Shown here: piece after piece, positions 1-13,200 of the stretch
Layout: the number at the start of each line of letters is the position of its first letter
How positions within the stretch are numbered: the first letter of the stretch is position 1
NCBI RefSeq assembly: GCF_023973825.1
Contig: NC_090121.1
Location: 2,092,001-2,156,000, forward strand
DNA from: Plasmodium brasilianum
Taxonomy: Eukaryota; Apicomplexa; Aconoidasida; Haemosporida; Plasmodiidae
Length of the DNA stretch: 64,000 nucleotides
Direction of reading: 5' to 3'
Translations under genes and position numbers: made by a program
Notes under the pieces: model-generated
What the model was told of the DNA's origin: nothing
The model's database searches: none
What the model saw: only the letters and a program-made list of their open reading frames with translations

Positions 1-2234
1 ATTTATTAGATGAAAATACGATAAATATATAAAATACCAACAATATGCACTAAATATATGTATTTTTTTATATTCATATAATATACAAATGTTTTTCGAA
101 TCTTTTCCACGAGGAAAATAGATATAATCATACTAACGTTAGTAATAAATATATACCCCCCATAAAAGATATATTTTATCATTTATATTCTTACGATCAT
201 CAAAATTTACCTAAAAATTGTTCTAAGAAAAATGGTCCAAAAAATTTTTCTACAAATAAAACTGAAAGAAAAAAAATAATTCCATATGAATAGAATACTA
301 AATAAGAAATCATAAATGTAAAAAAAAGTTGAAATAATTATTAGAAAAGATTCGTTAAGAATTTAGCTTAGAAATATATTAAATTCTATAATTTCGAACT
401 ATAGACTAATTACAGGAAATTTTTATTATACTAAATATAATTCTAAAGTATAATACGAGGAATATAGTAAAACTAAATAAAGTTTATATCATTAAAACGA
501 CCATGCAAAAGAGTTACTTTTTTATTATAATATATTTTATTTAATTTTTTTTGTTATACAAGAAAACTATATTTATTAACATATAACATATTAATTTAAT
601 GAACATTTTAGTATTCTACACTTGTATATTGACTTATAATATATAGTAAAATAGGACAATATATTAGAATTATAAAATTTGTTAAGTTTGAGTTAACAAT
701 AAATGTAATTTATTATATATAACGTTATGTTTATATATTTTTTTATTATTATAATTTTTAATTTTTTGTGATATATACTATTCTGAATTTAAAAAAAAAA
801 AAAAAAAAATTTTATATTATGTATTTTTTTTTTTTTTTATTAATTACAATATTTGATTTAAATATATTAGTGTCATAAGTAGAGAAATGTTTTAAATTGA
901 TATAAAGTATTTATTCAATATTTTAATGTGGATGCGTCAATAAAAAAAACATGAAATATTTTTTATGTTATTAGAATAACATTTTGTACTTACAATAATT
1001 TTATAATTGTTAATTACTGTGTTATATACTAAGCATAATAAAAAAATTATATCATATCCTTTAATTGTTACTAATTATAATTTTTAAATAAAACAATTTA
1101 TGTTTCTTTTATATATTACATTATTTTTTTAATATATATCATATGTTATATGTGCATGTAAAATAAGAAAAAAAAAATATATATATATGTAATAAAATAT
1201 TTATAAGAAAAATTAATGAATACATGATTTTCGTAACATTCAATTTTATTGTATTACATTATATAAAAATAATGTAACATATAATATTTATTTGTAAATA
1301 CATTTCGATTCAAATATTCCTGTTATTACAATTTTATGTAGTACATATTTAACAATACTAAATTTTATTCTTTTTTGTTTTTGTTTACATAAATATAAAT
1401 ATTTTTTTCGTATGAAAAAATAGAGAATTTATAAATCTATTATAAAATTATTATAATATGTATTACAGAATATGCGATTTATATAATATTGCATATTTAT
1501 GATACAGAAATATAAGGCGCTAATATGTATCATCCTTTTAAAATTTAAACATGAACATAAATTATGTTGTATACTAAGAACATAATATTGAAAAGGTCAA
1601 TATATTTTAGTTATAAATTATTTTCAGTTATAATCATTATCTAATTATTTGTATGATGGAATGCTATTCTTTTAAATATTAATTTTTTCAGTTATTTTTA
1701 TAATTAAAAGAAGTAAATTATAAGAACTATATTTTCTAAAACAAATTCTGTGTTACTTAGAGCAATAATAATTAGAAAAAATAATTTAAATCAATAATTA
1801 TAGTCATAAAACATGATAGTATGTAATCTACCTACATTCTATACATTGTATTATTTAAATAAACCCCATATTAGAAAATAGTGAGGTACAATTTTGTTTA
1901 TTTTTAAATACTAAATACAGTATTAATAATAAAACTACTATGAAATAATTAATACATTTTGAATATTTATAAGTGCAATATAATTACATTGTTTTAATGA
2001 AAATTATGTTTTTCTAGAAAAAATTAAGATGAAAATTTTATAATATATTTAAAATTTATTTTTTCTTTGACACTAATGTAAAAAATAGTACATTTTATTG
2101 TATTTTTACGAAAAACTAAAAATAAAATAATTAGGAAAATAAATAAATATTTATGTCCTTTATAATAATAAGAAAATTATATTGTTGTTGTTTGTATCCT
2201 TGATGAACATATTAAAATTTTATTGATCTATATC
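1..2234. other. AT-rich intergenic DNA, no gene seen
   Basis: Both strands are full of stops and I see no family motif. The stretch contains an inverted pair of homopolymers (A19 at 791-809, T15 at 824-838). The last several hundred bases are presumably the 5' flank of the fam-l gene that starts at 2235, but I could not define a promoter. Confidence 0.6.
791..838. repeat. Poly(dA)/poly(dT) inverted pair
   Basis: A run of 19 A (791-809) is followed after 14 bases by a run of 15 T (824-838). The two arms are complementary and could fold back. Long homopolymers are common in Plasmodium intergenic DNA, so no specific role is claimed. Confidence 0.9.
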
Positions 2235-3046
2235 ATGGAACAAAAAATTAAGTCACTCTTTTTTATTAAAACTAATACTTTTATTATTCTAACTTGGATA
2301 TTTTATCTTTATTGTGACATGGTATGATAATATTTTTTAAGGTATTTTGTATTTTTTATTTTGTCCACTTCTTATTTTTATTAATATCATATATTAGACT
2401 ATAATTTTTTCTTTTTTTAAATAATAATTATTAATTTTTTATTTAGAGTATTTTTAGTAAGTTTGTAGGAGAGTACAAGATTGAGCGAATATTAGATATA
2501 AAGAGTTATAGATTACTAGCAAAATGTAGTCAATATAAGGACTCAAGGAATACAGACTTAAAAGGAATGATACATGAAAATGATGAGAACGAAGAAGTTA
2601 TAACTAACAGTGACATAGGTGACAAAATAAAAAATAAACAATCAAGTAAAAGTTCATTATATAAGGAGCAATTCAATAAAGGATATATCAGGAAGAGAAT
2701 GTTGAAATATAGAGGCAAATACTTAACTCTCTTTGAAAGAAAATTATTCAAACATCTTGATTATATAGATTTTATAAGAAAAAATCCGTCAATTACTAAT
2801 AAGTCCTGCAAAAAGGTATTATTTAAGGAGTACGTATTACTAATATATTTACCTTTTTTATTATTTTGTTATGGATTAATATTACCAATAATGGTACATA
2901 TTGGAATGGGGGGGATTGTAACTGACATTTACATAATGTTATATTGGGTGTTTATCCTTATATTATTCGCCATTTTTGAATTAGGAATTGTTTACATGTT
3001 TGTAAAAATTAAAAAGCATAGTAGAATTATGAAGCGAAGATGGTAA
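2235..3046 (+). CDS. fam-l-type exported protein, two exons, intact
   Basis: Exon 1 is 2235-2321 (29 codons), a 125-base intron (GTATGA...TTTAG) runs 2322-2446, and exon 2 is 2447-3046. The spliced product is 228 aa. Residues 8-26 are hydrophobic (signal sequence or anchor, with the family's Leu-Thr-Trp-Ile). A PEXEL-like RLLAK lies at 51-55; its fifth residue is Lys, not the usual Glu/Gln/Asp. A charged middle follows, then a helical segment matching the family pattern KxLFKHLDYIDF, and membrane segments at about 159-179 and 191-215. The short basic tail ends in KRRW. The family is known from P. malariae subtelomeres and is predicted to be exported to the red cell; the molecular function is unknown. 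The middle and tail are diverged from the 23 and 36 kb copies. The fam-l name rests on recalled motifs. Confidence 0.82.
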
Positions 3047-5604
3047 AATGAGTAATAAGTAATAATATTTTTTTTGTAGAGTACAATTTCATATGAATTT
3101 ATAACCGTAATATATATGTAGTCATATACATAATAAGCATATTTTCTAATTTTCATAGTTGAACTTACATATATAGGCACCTTTTATGCAAGATATTAAA
3201 AAAAATTGTTCAAAGTTTTCAGATGAATTTGAATATTTTTGTGCTTTTCAAATTATAATTTAATGTATTGTTACATCTTAATTAAATGTTATGGTTTAAT
3301 ATTTATATTTGTGTAATTAAATAGATTTTTATAAGAAATCAATGTTTGTGTGTTAAAATTAATATATAATAGTAGAGTTAACATATATGTATTTAAAGAT
3401 TTAATTTATATTTAAAATTAAAAATAATTGTTTCAGTTTTTTATATTGCTCTACTACAAAATAATTATTTGTTGAATTAATTTATATTAGATCATTATTT
3501 GTTAGAAATCAGAAATAATTCAGTCTTGTTCTGTATATGATGAAATGAAGTAAAAGTATTTTGATGCACATATATATATATATATATGTATATTTATTTA
3601 TTTACTTAAAAGTAACCCAATATATTTTATACAAAATAAATTTTAAGAAAACTTAGTTATAAATATATTTATTGTAGTATTCTCCTTAGAGGATATACAG
3701 TTTATTTATCATCCTGTATAAAGGAATACATAATTATATAATATAATAATATCTTTGTTATATTTGAGTTATTTATAATTGTTTAATATTATCGGAATTC
3801 TATGTACTTACAATAAAATGAAGAGATAAAACCAATTATTGAGTTATTATTGTTACGTACTGTAGTTTTAATTGTATATTATGTAAACTGAATGAATATA
3901 TATTATATTAACAATATATCAATAAACATACTTTATATAGTTTTTATGATATATGTCAATGAAAAGCTAAATTATTGAATTAGATGCAATCATGCATTAA
4001 CAGTTTTTATGTATAAATTGTAATTTTTCTTTATCGTCATAAAAAATTTTAAATATATGTATATACTTGTAAAAAGCTAAATTATCTTTAAGGGATAATA
4101 GAACTAAATGGATATTTTCTACAGTCTTTTCTTTTTGTGTTGGTATTTAGTTATATATTTGTAAAATATTTTATTGTTGTCTATAAATATATTCAGTAAA
4201 AATTTAACCTTATTTTAAGAGTATATAAAAATACAAAAAGTTTAAATTGATAATTTCTATTTCTTTAATATTTTTAACTCCAAATTTTTAAATATGTGTA
4301 AGAAAAAAAAAGGATTTCTTTTTTTATATATAATTTATAAACATGAGTTTATTTTTTGTGTTCAATTTATGAACAAGGGATAGCAGTCATATATTGTATA
4401 ATATCAACAAGATTGTATATAGTGCATTATTATATATAAGTATTTCTATCTTTTTCGAAATAATAAGAACATACTTATAATTCTTTAATTTATAATTTTG
4501 TATTTCTTAATTATTCATTTTATTCCATTTTACAAAAATTATATGGATATGTAAGAAAAAGTAAATAGTTAACAAAAAAGTATATGTATATATATTATAA
4601 ATCGAATTAAATAGATGAAGTATAATATGAAGGACATAGTTATATTATTATATTATTATATTTTTACCAGATTTACTCTATACCTTTTTTATTTTTTATT
4701 TTTTTCAATATCATTCTTTCTCAATGAACATATTTAATTAAAAAAAATCGATAATGAATATAATACATAAATATGAAAAATTTTCACTTTAACATAATGC
4801 TATAAATTATACATAACTAAAAATTATACTATTCAAAAATTACATTAAACAAGTAAAAAAGAAATATTTATTTAACAATAAATTATATATTATTTTATAC
4901 ATCATAGAGTATATTATAAATTCAATTTAATAAATATATTAAGGAACATGAATGATTGTATATATTATGATTATTATAACTAAATAAGTTTTATTAAATA
5001 TTTCCTTCATAATTTATTGTTAATACTACTGTATTGTTATAATAATATACTTTTTACTAGCAAATATTAGTATTTCCTGGATATAAATTTTATAAAATTA
5101 GAATTATTATTAAGAAAACTTCACTGGAAATAGTAAATATTCTGTTAATATAAAGTATAATATATTATATATGTTCTGAACTTTCTATACTCAATTTATT
5201 CCATATTATATATAGAATCAATACATAGAAATATTAAGAAATAATGCATTTTTTTTAGTTAACTCTATTCTTAAAATGATTCACAAAAATACAATATATT
5301 TGATGCAATACATATAAGTATATATTTTAATACTTGTGCGTATATTCAAATTATTTTATTTTAATGTAAGTCTTTTTTTTTTTTTTTAATTTTAAGAAAA
5401 AAACTGTATAATACGCGCTTAACGTTATTTTTATTTGCCAATATTGTAAAATGCATTATAGTTACTTATATTTTATTACGTTTCTGTGAATAAATAAAAA
5501 ATAATTTTAAAAATAAATATAGTTTGTCTTATCATTAGAAGTATAATATATTATTATTAATTTTTTTTTTTACTGAATATATTGGAATATGAAATATTTT
5601 ATAA
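3047..5604. other. Intergenic: fam-l 3' flank, then fam-m 5' flank
   Basis: The first 300 or so bases resemble the 3' flanks of the other fam genes (stop codon followed by an AAATGA.TAATAAG-like stretch, later a CATATTTTCTAATT-like stretch). A (TA)n run lies near 3570-3587. I see no gene on either strand. The end contains a diverged copy of the conserved leader described at 5555-5604. Confidence 0.55.
5555..5604 (+). promoter_or_regulatory. Diverged copy of the shared fam leader
   Basis: It starts with TATTAAT and contains ACTGAATATATTGGAATATGAAATATT before the relic ATG. It aligns with the leaders at 35876, 47059 and 53364, with the same spacing (50 bases to the ATG position). The gene downstream is dead. 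It is either part of the 5' UTR or a promoter element. Confidence 0.45.
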
Positions 5605-6464
5605 ATGTAACGAAAAATTAATATACTGTTCTCTGTTAAACTTTCTATTTTTGTCCTTTTAATATGGATATGACATTTTTACAATGACAGGGTATAATAA
5701 AATTATTGGATTATATTTTCCTTACGAATATTTTCTTTGTTTTATTTATAATAATATTATTCTTAACAACTGGATTATTTATTATTTTAAAAAAATAATG
5801 TTTATATTATTTTATTAGATAAGACTGAACGAATCCTTGAACAAAAACTTCAAAGTTAGTAGAAAAATGAATATAAATAATTATCGATTACTAGCGAAAT
5901 ATAAACAGAATAAAAATTCAAATATCATAGAGTTAGATGAAGATATAGAAAAAAAATTGGGGAACGTGGTGAAAAAGAAAAAATCTAATAGATATACATT
6001 AAATAAAGCACAATTCTAAACAGAAGTCACCGATTATAATAATAGAACTTTTGACGGAAAAAATTTTCATTTTGCAAAGAAGTTCATCATGAAAAATGTT
6101 TATGATTATTTTGTAGAAAAAAACAGATGAATTCGAGATATAACTAAAAAATAAAATAAAATTTAGAAATTACAGATTTGGAACTGCTATATTTTTTTTT
6201 TTTCTTCTAGTAGGAATAGGATTTCCCATATTACGTGTACTTGAGTTATGGGGTAAGCATGATAAATATACGCCATTTGAAACTTGCTAGAATTTTATAA
6301 GTAGAATATTTAGAGGTGAAGTAAATAGAATAGAAATAAAATATTTTTATATAATAACATTCGGCGTTCTTATAATTATATTAGCTGTAGTACTTATAAA
6401 AGCGATTCCTAAAATAATACGAAATAATGAAAAATATAAAAAAATAAAGTTCATAGATGTATAA
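5605..6464 (+). pseudogene. fam-m-type exported protein, broken
   Basis: Exon 1 (5605-5691) aligns codon by codon with the intact genes but has TAA at codon 2 (5608-5610) and TGA at codon 23 (5671-5673). The donor site is GTATAA. Exon 2 begins after the TTTTATTAG near 5818 and carries NYRLLAKYKQ. TAA at 6017-6019 interrupts it just after the LNKAQ motif. The reading frame then resumes with TEVTDYNN and FDGKNFHF, which I recognise as fam-m signatures. TGA at 6128-6130 falls where the family has Arg. A frameshift near 6150-6165 leads into FRNYRFG, a membrane segment around GIGFPILRV, one further stop, and the typical tail (RNNEKYKKIKF) ending at 6464. The molecular function of the family is unknown; it is predicted to be exported. 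It is clearly a pseudogene with at least five lesions. Confidence 0.85.
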
Positions 6465-8005
6465 AATGAATAATAAGGGATATGTATTTTCATGTAATGG
6501 AGTAATTAATATGAAGACATATCTTTAATTGTTTTAGATATATAGCCCTAATAAACATATATATAATTAGTTTAATATTATAAAAGAATGTAGATATAGT
6601 TGTTCTTTTTGATACATAGGAGTATAAAGATGTATTCTTCGTTTATATATGAATTTGAACATTTTGATTATTTCCAATCGTATTTAATGTATTATATAGG
6701 AGTAAAAAGGAACATTTGGTATGATATATGTATTTCTTCATTTAAATATATTTCTATGGAAAAAATACATGTGTACATAAAAATGAATCTATAATGGCAC
6801 CATTATAATCATTTTATGGAACTCGGATCATATATGTTTGATCAAAATAATGGCGCTTTATAATTTATAATTTGTTATGGTTTAAAATGATTATTATTTA
6901 ATGTAGATAAAAATTGTATTATTGGATTTAAATTAACAATTAATATATCTTATTTCTATTTTATGAAAATTAGTAAATGCAATATATTATATTGATATAT
7001 ATATACATTTTACTGAAAAAAACAACATAATATATATTATATAAATAATTTTTGTTAGAAATATATTATAAAATATATTTATCTTTTAATACATTTTTAA
7101 AAACACTTGGTTTATATTTTTTATGGTATATGTAAGGAATTATGAATATGAATAAAATAATATCTTTTATAATGGGTTTCTTAATTTAGGGTTTGTAGTT
7201 AATATGTTAATTTTATTTTATTTTCCATTTTACTTTATTTTATTAGATTATGTTTATTACTAAACATATAATTAATTATTATTTAAAAATAAAACTCTTA
7301 ATCTTAAAATTAAAAAAAATTGCATTATTTATTTATATACATAAAAAAAAAAAAAAAAAAAGCAGTTGAAAAAAAAACATTATGAATGTTAATATTTTTT
7401 TATTTAAATTTTGTATTTTTAAAATACCAATAAAAGTAATTTTTTTATATGGCATATAATATTAAAAATATGTTGGATTCTTACATGAAATGAATAAATA
7501 ATTTTTATAGATGAACTCTATTAAAAGTATTTTAATCTGGTAGTACTTAAGCGAATTCTTAAGTAAATTTCACGTTGTTATTTTTTTTTTTGTTGTACCG
7601 CTTATTCAGTACACAATTTATATACGTAAGTAATACGGTAAAATTAAAAAAAATGTATTAAAAAAAATACATATATGTAGCGTTTTTATATTTATTAGAA
7701 GTATGAGCAACTTTTTGAGCACTTCATTCAATACAGAATTTTTGATTACTATAATAAATTGGTTACAAAAAATTATATTGACTACCTCCTTATCATAAAA
7801 ATATTTAAATTCATCCTTTCTATATGAAAGTGCCAATGTATCCATAATGTGTTATAATATCAATATTATTTATTTTTTCTTTAATTAGTGTGATCTGAAC
7901 ATTGTATATAATCAGAAAAAATTTGCATCTAAATTAATAAGTTAAATTCATATTTATAGTATATTTCAAAGTGTACATGATTATACGCAATAATTAGAGT
8001 TATGA
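6465..8005. other. Intergenic, one doubtful ORF
   Basis: The fam-m 3' flank begins here (AAATGAATAATAAG just after the stop). A poly(A) run lies near 7346-7362. A 75-codon minus-strand ORF at 7618-7845 (key stretch RKDEFKYFYDKEVV) has coding-like composition, but it has no recognisable start context, partner exon or family match. I left it unannotated. Confidence 0.5.
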
Positions 8006-8269
8006 AGTATTATAAAATTTCTAATTCGCGAATTATTACGGTATCTGAATCTTTTGAATGATGAAAAACTAGAGACGTTATTTGAAAAGTATCATTTGTT
8101 TTAAAATGTATAGATTTACAGCTCCATGCAGAATATATATGAAGAATTTTGCAAGAATCCTGAGGAAAAGTATTACTTTTTAATTTATCTGATTTTTTAT
8201 TCATACAAGCATTCTAATTCTATTACTTTTATGGTAATATTTGTCCTATTGCATATTTTGTATAAGTAA
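8006..8269 (+). pseudogene. Unidentified protein relic ending in a membrane segment
   Basis: One + strand frame reads 88 codons to a TAA, interrupted by only two nearby stops (TAA and TAG around 8100-8110). It gives a charged helical part (LRYLNLLNDEKLETLFEKY), then IYEEFCKNPEEKYYFL, and a hydrophobic C-terminal segment (ITFMVIFVLLHILYK). Lys/Glu/Asn/Tyr/Leu-rich composition with a terminal membrane helix looks like a decayed exported or membrane protein. The minus strand has an uninterrupted 64-codon ORF over the same bases, but its Ser/Cys/His-rich composition looks less natural. I do not recognise the family. Confidence 0.35.
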
Positions 8270-9098
8270 TTATAAACGAAATGCAGGAATATAACTATTA
8301 TTTGTTACTATTATAATTAAATTTAGTGAAAAATATTTAAATATACAATAAATTTATAAACATTTTTTATTTATCCTACCTCCATTTGTTTACTTTCCTT
8401 GGATGTTGTATGTATAAAAGGATATTAAAATACAAAAAAAATTAAGATTAATTCTTACTACGAACTTATTTGTGAATTATTAACTAATGGATGGAAGTAT
8501 TAACATTTAAGTTTTACCCAAAGTATAATTCATCTAGCTTGATCTTATGTATGCATATGATGACTACAATGATGTATAAAATAACTGCTACGTGAAGAAA
8601 AGAATGTTATAAGTATTGTGCACTAGATTAAATTTTCAATTCTATAAAATTTGAAGTGCACATATAATAATAATTAAAAATAAACTTTGTTCTAAAGAAA
8701 AAAAAATATTTTTTATTTTTTGTGTAGTGCATTTGTTTCAAATTTTTCTTTTTTATTCTTTTTCCTTTTTTAATACATAAGTAATAAGAATTAATTCATA
8801 TTATTTTATAACGAATTCAAGGTTTGTTTTATCACTTTATACTATATATTTAAATGTTAAAATTATTTGTTATGCATTGTGAAAAAAATCTCATGAATAA
8901 TGGGATTTTTTTGCTATTTATCCTTGAATTAGTATTGTGTTTATGTTAACTTGTTTTTTGAATAAATTTAATAGATATGCATTCATTTCTTTACTTATAG
9001 TTTATATTAGTGATTTATAAATTCCCAGTTATGTGTAACATATATACCACTATGTATTCAATTTTTTATTGAAAATAATATTAATTGTAAATTTTACA
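8270..9098. other. Intergenic, nothing recognised
   Basis: AT-rich DNA downstream of the PIR gene's last exon (which lies on the minus strand) and downstream of the 8.0 kb relic. No ORF, RNA or repeat was recognised. Confidence 0.55.
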
Positions 9099-10278
9099 TT
9101 AAGTTTCTCTTTGAGGATGGTAGCCTATATTATGAAGGTTTTCGTCATAACTTATGTTTATATCGTCTTGTGTGTTTTGTAAGGATTCTCTTTTTTCTTT
9201 TGTAATATTGTTAAATTCAATTATTTTTTTCCTTCGCAAATGAGTATGTAACCACGATTTCAATGGAGTAAACTATATGAAAATATATGCATATATGTAT
9301 GTGTTTATATAGTTAAAAATATTATTGTTTTACGATCATATTATTTGTGAAAATAAATCACATAATTTGTGATAAAATATTAATAATATTAAATGTAATT
9401 TTTATTAACCTTATATAAAAAAAATAAAGTGAAAGATATTAGTAATATGAGAGCCGTCGTTAGACTGGGAATAAGTACATGATCTGTTTCTTCAGGTGAT
9501 AATGTTTGTAGTAATGGTGGGGGTAATGTTTTTGGTAAACCATCGCATGGAGTTAACGTTTTCATTTTATTTTCATATGCTTTCTTAAAATTGGTTAACT
9601 CCTCACAAAAAGCGTCATTACTATTTTTTTGACATTCTTCGTAATTGTTCATATAAATTCCATGACATGCTGTAACACTATTACAAATATCACCATCGGG
9701 ATCTTTGTCCTTACCATCAAATTTGTTGAAATTATCATAATAACTATATAGTTTTTCAAGTTTTTCTAAAGAATCCTTTGGAATATTTTTTATTTCCTCT
9801 TTGCATACATTTCCTATTTTGGACGAAAATTTTTCATATATCTGGAACAAACCAGATTTGTTATAACGATTGTCTGAATTTATCTTATACTTCAAGTATT
9901 TACAACGTTGAGGGCTATTAGAATTATGTTTTTGCTTTATTTCAATTAAGTATCTACCAATCTCTTGGCATGGTGTAATAGAATCATCGCTTGCAATAGC
10001 CGCACATTTTTGCCCAGGATTCCCTCCGAACCCTTTAGAATTTTGTGTATCTCCTATAGCAGTCTCATAAAATTCCTGTTTATATTTAAGATATAATGAT
10101 ACGGAATCTTCCTAAAAATAAAAAAAATGTAATAATATATAAATACACAAAATCAGATTTTCATTGAATAGATTTATATATCATTTCTAGAACAATAAAT
10201 TCATGAATACAACAATTTATATAGTTATTATGGAGTAACAATAAATTCTACGTTTACGTCTGTAATTCCAGGTGTCAT
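9099..10278 (-). CDS. pir: PIR protein, three exons, intact
   Basis: Read on the minus strand, exon 1 is 10258-10278 (7 codons, MTPGITD), exon 2 is 9410-10111 (234 codons) and exon 3 is 9099-9272 (57 codons plus TAA). Introns of 146 and 137 bases have GT/AG ends and phase 0, giving 298 aa. Cysteines lie at 43, 55, 77, 110, 150, 156, 167, 176 and 196. Residues 198-216 are a Pro-rich spacer, and one membrane segment spans 221-240 (LTTALILLISFTLFFLYK). The cytoplasmic exon 3 starts FTPLKSWLH and has a basic LRRKKII patch. This short-long-short exon plan, single membrane helix and basic tail are typical of Plasmodium PIR (vir/kir-type) variant proteins of the infected cell. No lesion was found. 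Without splicing it would look like a 168-codon fragment ending in an intron-encoded VNKNYI. Its N-terminal region is short for the family. Confidence 0.85.
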
Positions 10279-13200
10279 TATACGTACGTGTATGTGAATC
10301 AAATAACAAAAATTAAATTAGTATAATATTAATATTTATATAAATGAAAAAATATATATGATATGTTTATATGCGCTGTATTCCTTTTTTTAATACGAAG
10401 AATATTAGAAAGAAAATTACTTAGGAAAGTTTACTCTCTGCTTTTTATTAATATCAGAATAAGGTAACATAGTAATCTGTAAACTAAACACTTTTAATTG
10501 ATTAATTAATAATTTGAAAAACAGGGTTATTTTATTGTAAATATAAAAAAGTATAGAAAAAAAGACATTTACTATTTTTTGATTCACATAAATCTCATAT
10601 AACTGTATTGATATATAAAACAAAAAAATAAATTAATTTTAGTTCATTATTTTATAAATTTCTTATTATACTCCAATGTTTATTTATGTACCACTTTTAG
10701 CCTTTTAAAATATTATAAATAGATAAATATTAGCTATTTATGAGATATAATATTTTCTCTTTTGTTTTATTATTATTTTGTTTATTGCTAAGTTAATACC
10801 TTTTATATTATTTAGATTAATATTTATTATAAGTATCAATAACATATATATTAGTCAATAAACTGAATTTCACGAATATTACTAAAATTTATATTTAACT
10901 AAATAAAAAAAGACATTTATCTAAAAAGAAGTAAATATATGAAAATAGGCATTTATTTGTTAAATGAAAAATATACATCCTCAAAAAATTTATTTTAATT
11001 ATAAATGTAGTATTCGATAAAAAGACTATATCGTATAATTTTAAAATAATCTGCTAATTCTCTTCATTGTATTATATACAGAAGTTAAAGTTTTACTTTC
11101 TTCCTTAGAACCTTCATAATGGGATAACATATATATTTATATTCGATATATAAATGTAAGCAGAAAAAGTAAATATGTTTATACTATAGAATAATTATTA
11201 TTATATATTAAAAATAAAAAGCAAAATAATATAATATTTATCTTAATTGCTTTAGTAAAATTTATTATTGAAAACATTTGTACATGTAGCATAACAAAAA
11301 TATAAATTAATATGTCAATCAATATTTATCATAATAATCTATAGAGAATACAACTTATTAGTAATGTTGTTTATGGTTAGTGTTTATATTTCAATATATA
11401 ATAAAACAGTTGCGAAGGTTAATATCATAATATTTTTCAATTACGTTTATGTTACTTCTACTTTATTTATGATATTATATTTCATATGTGTTCTAACATA
11501 TAATAACATTTAATTCAATGTATTTAGAAAATAATATTAAATTATTATTATTTTTTTTTTTATATATATATTATTGTTCTAAATTATCTTACGATTATAT
11601 ACGTTTAATATGATATATAAATTATAAGTTATATCTTATTTGAATTAATCTATTTAACGTATAATCAAATATATTTAAAAAAAAACTAAAAAATGAAATA
11701 AAAGAAAAAAATGTTTTTGTTATTATATCATATATGTAATGATTTGTCTTTTTCTTCATATACTATGTAGAATTTTAAATAGTAAATAAGATATATAATT
11801 GCTAAAATAAATATTAGTTAACGTTATTTTCTAGTGGATATTCTTTTGCTCTTATATCTTTTTTTTATTTATAATATTAAAATTTGTTTTTTTAATATTT
11901 ACATCAGCTTTTAACTTAATGAAGTATAATATTTATCAAGACGCGTTATATATTTCAAAACATTACGGTTTTGTTATTCGACTTTTATATTAAATGAGAA
12001 CTATGTTCGTAAGTCCATGTATGTTAATATTTTTTAAAATATTTAATATATTTTTAATGTACTTGCAGTATGTTTATATGATTATAGTTAAATTATATAA
12101 TTTATTAAGTTCACATATCAAATATAAGAAATATAAGAAAACATACGTATTAATATTCTTGTAATTTATACACAATATTAATGAAATATATAAGTGGTAT
12201 ATATATTACATTATAAAACAAATGTATTTTTTGAAAGGAGCCTTATATATATTAAAATAATATACATTAAAAGAACTATATATTCATTATTTGTAATATA
12301 AAATAAGAATATTTAAGTTAATTTAAATTTATTAAATATTTTTTGAAATATGGATAATGTTAATATTATTAATAAGTAAAAACAATTGTTTTCTTAACAA
12401 AATATTATTGATATACTATAATATATATTTTTTATGTAATATGAGGATATTATATTACAAATAAGTATTTATATTTCAGTTAGGATTGTGTTATTTGATC
12501 GTCATGCTTATAATTCATTCAGAAACATATTTTTTTTATTAATATTATTACTGCATTAATTATCATGTTTAAAAAATAAGCAGAATGCTGTTACTATAGC
12601 TTTTATTCAATACAAACTAGTAAATAAAAATTTATAATTTACTTATTTTTTATGGAATATGATAAAAGTAAAAAATTATTATGTATCAAAATGGATTAAA
12701 TATTTTAACAAATAGATCTACTATTGGTTTATTTATAAATAAATAAATATATAAATAATTTATAAAATAATAAAAAAAAATATAAGAAGAAAAAATATTA
12801 TTAACTAAATATTAAAAAGAAAAATATTATTCTATAATTACAAAAATCAAAAGAGAAAAAAATTGTAAGTTAGAATGTACATATTCTTTTCAAAACTCAA
12901 AAAGGTAGTGTCCAAATTTTTTTATTAATATAATAAAAATAGGTATTTAATTGAAAGGAAAAAAATAAAAATATATGATATTTTTTGAAATTCCTGTGAA
13001 ATTATTTTATTCTGTTCCATTCGTACTGCATTTTAAAAAAGTGTTAAAACTTATGAATTTAGTACAGTTTTACTTATATACTTTTTTATAATTATATTTT
13101 ATATCTTTGATATTATAAAAATATTTATAAATTATAATTTATAAAAAAAAAAGAACAATAAAACCATAAGAATCATTTTTAATTATTGGTTTATATCTTT

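Noticed and set aside
2530..2751. Minus ORF opposite the fam-l gene
   Set aside because: Antisense shadow of exon 2; the + strand has the recognisable protein.
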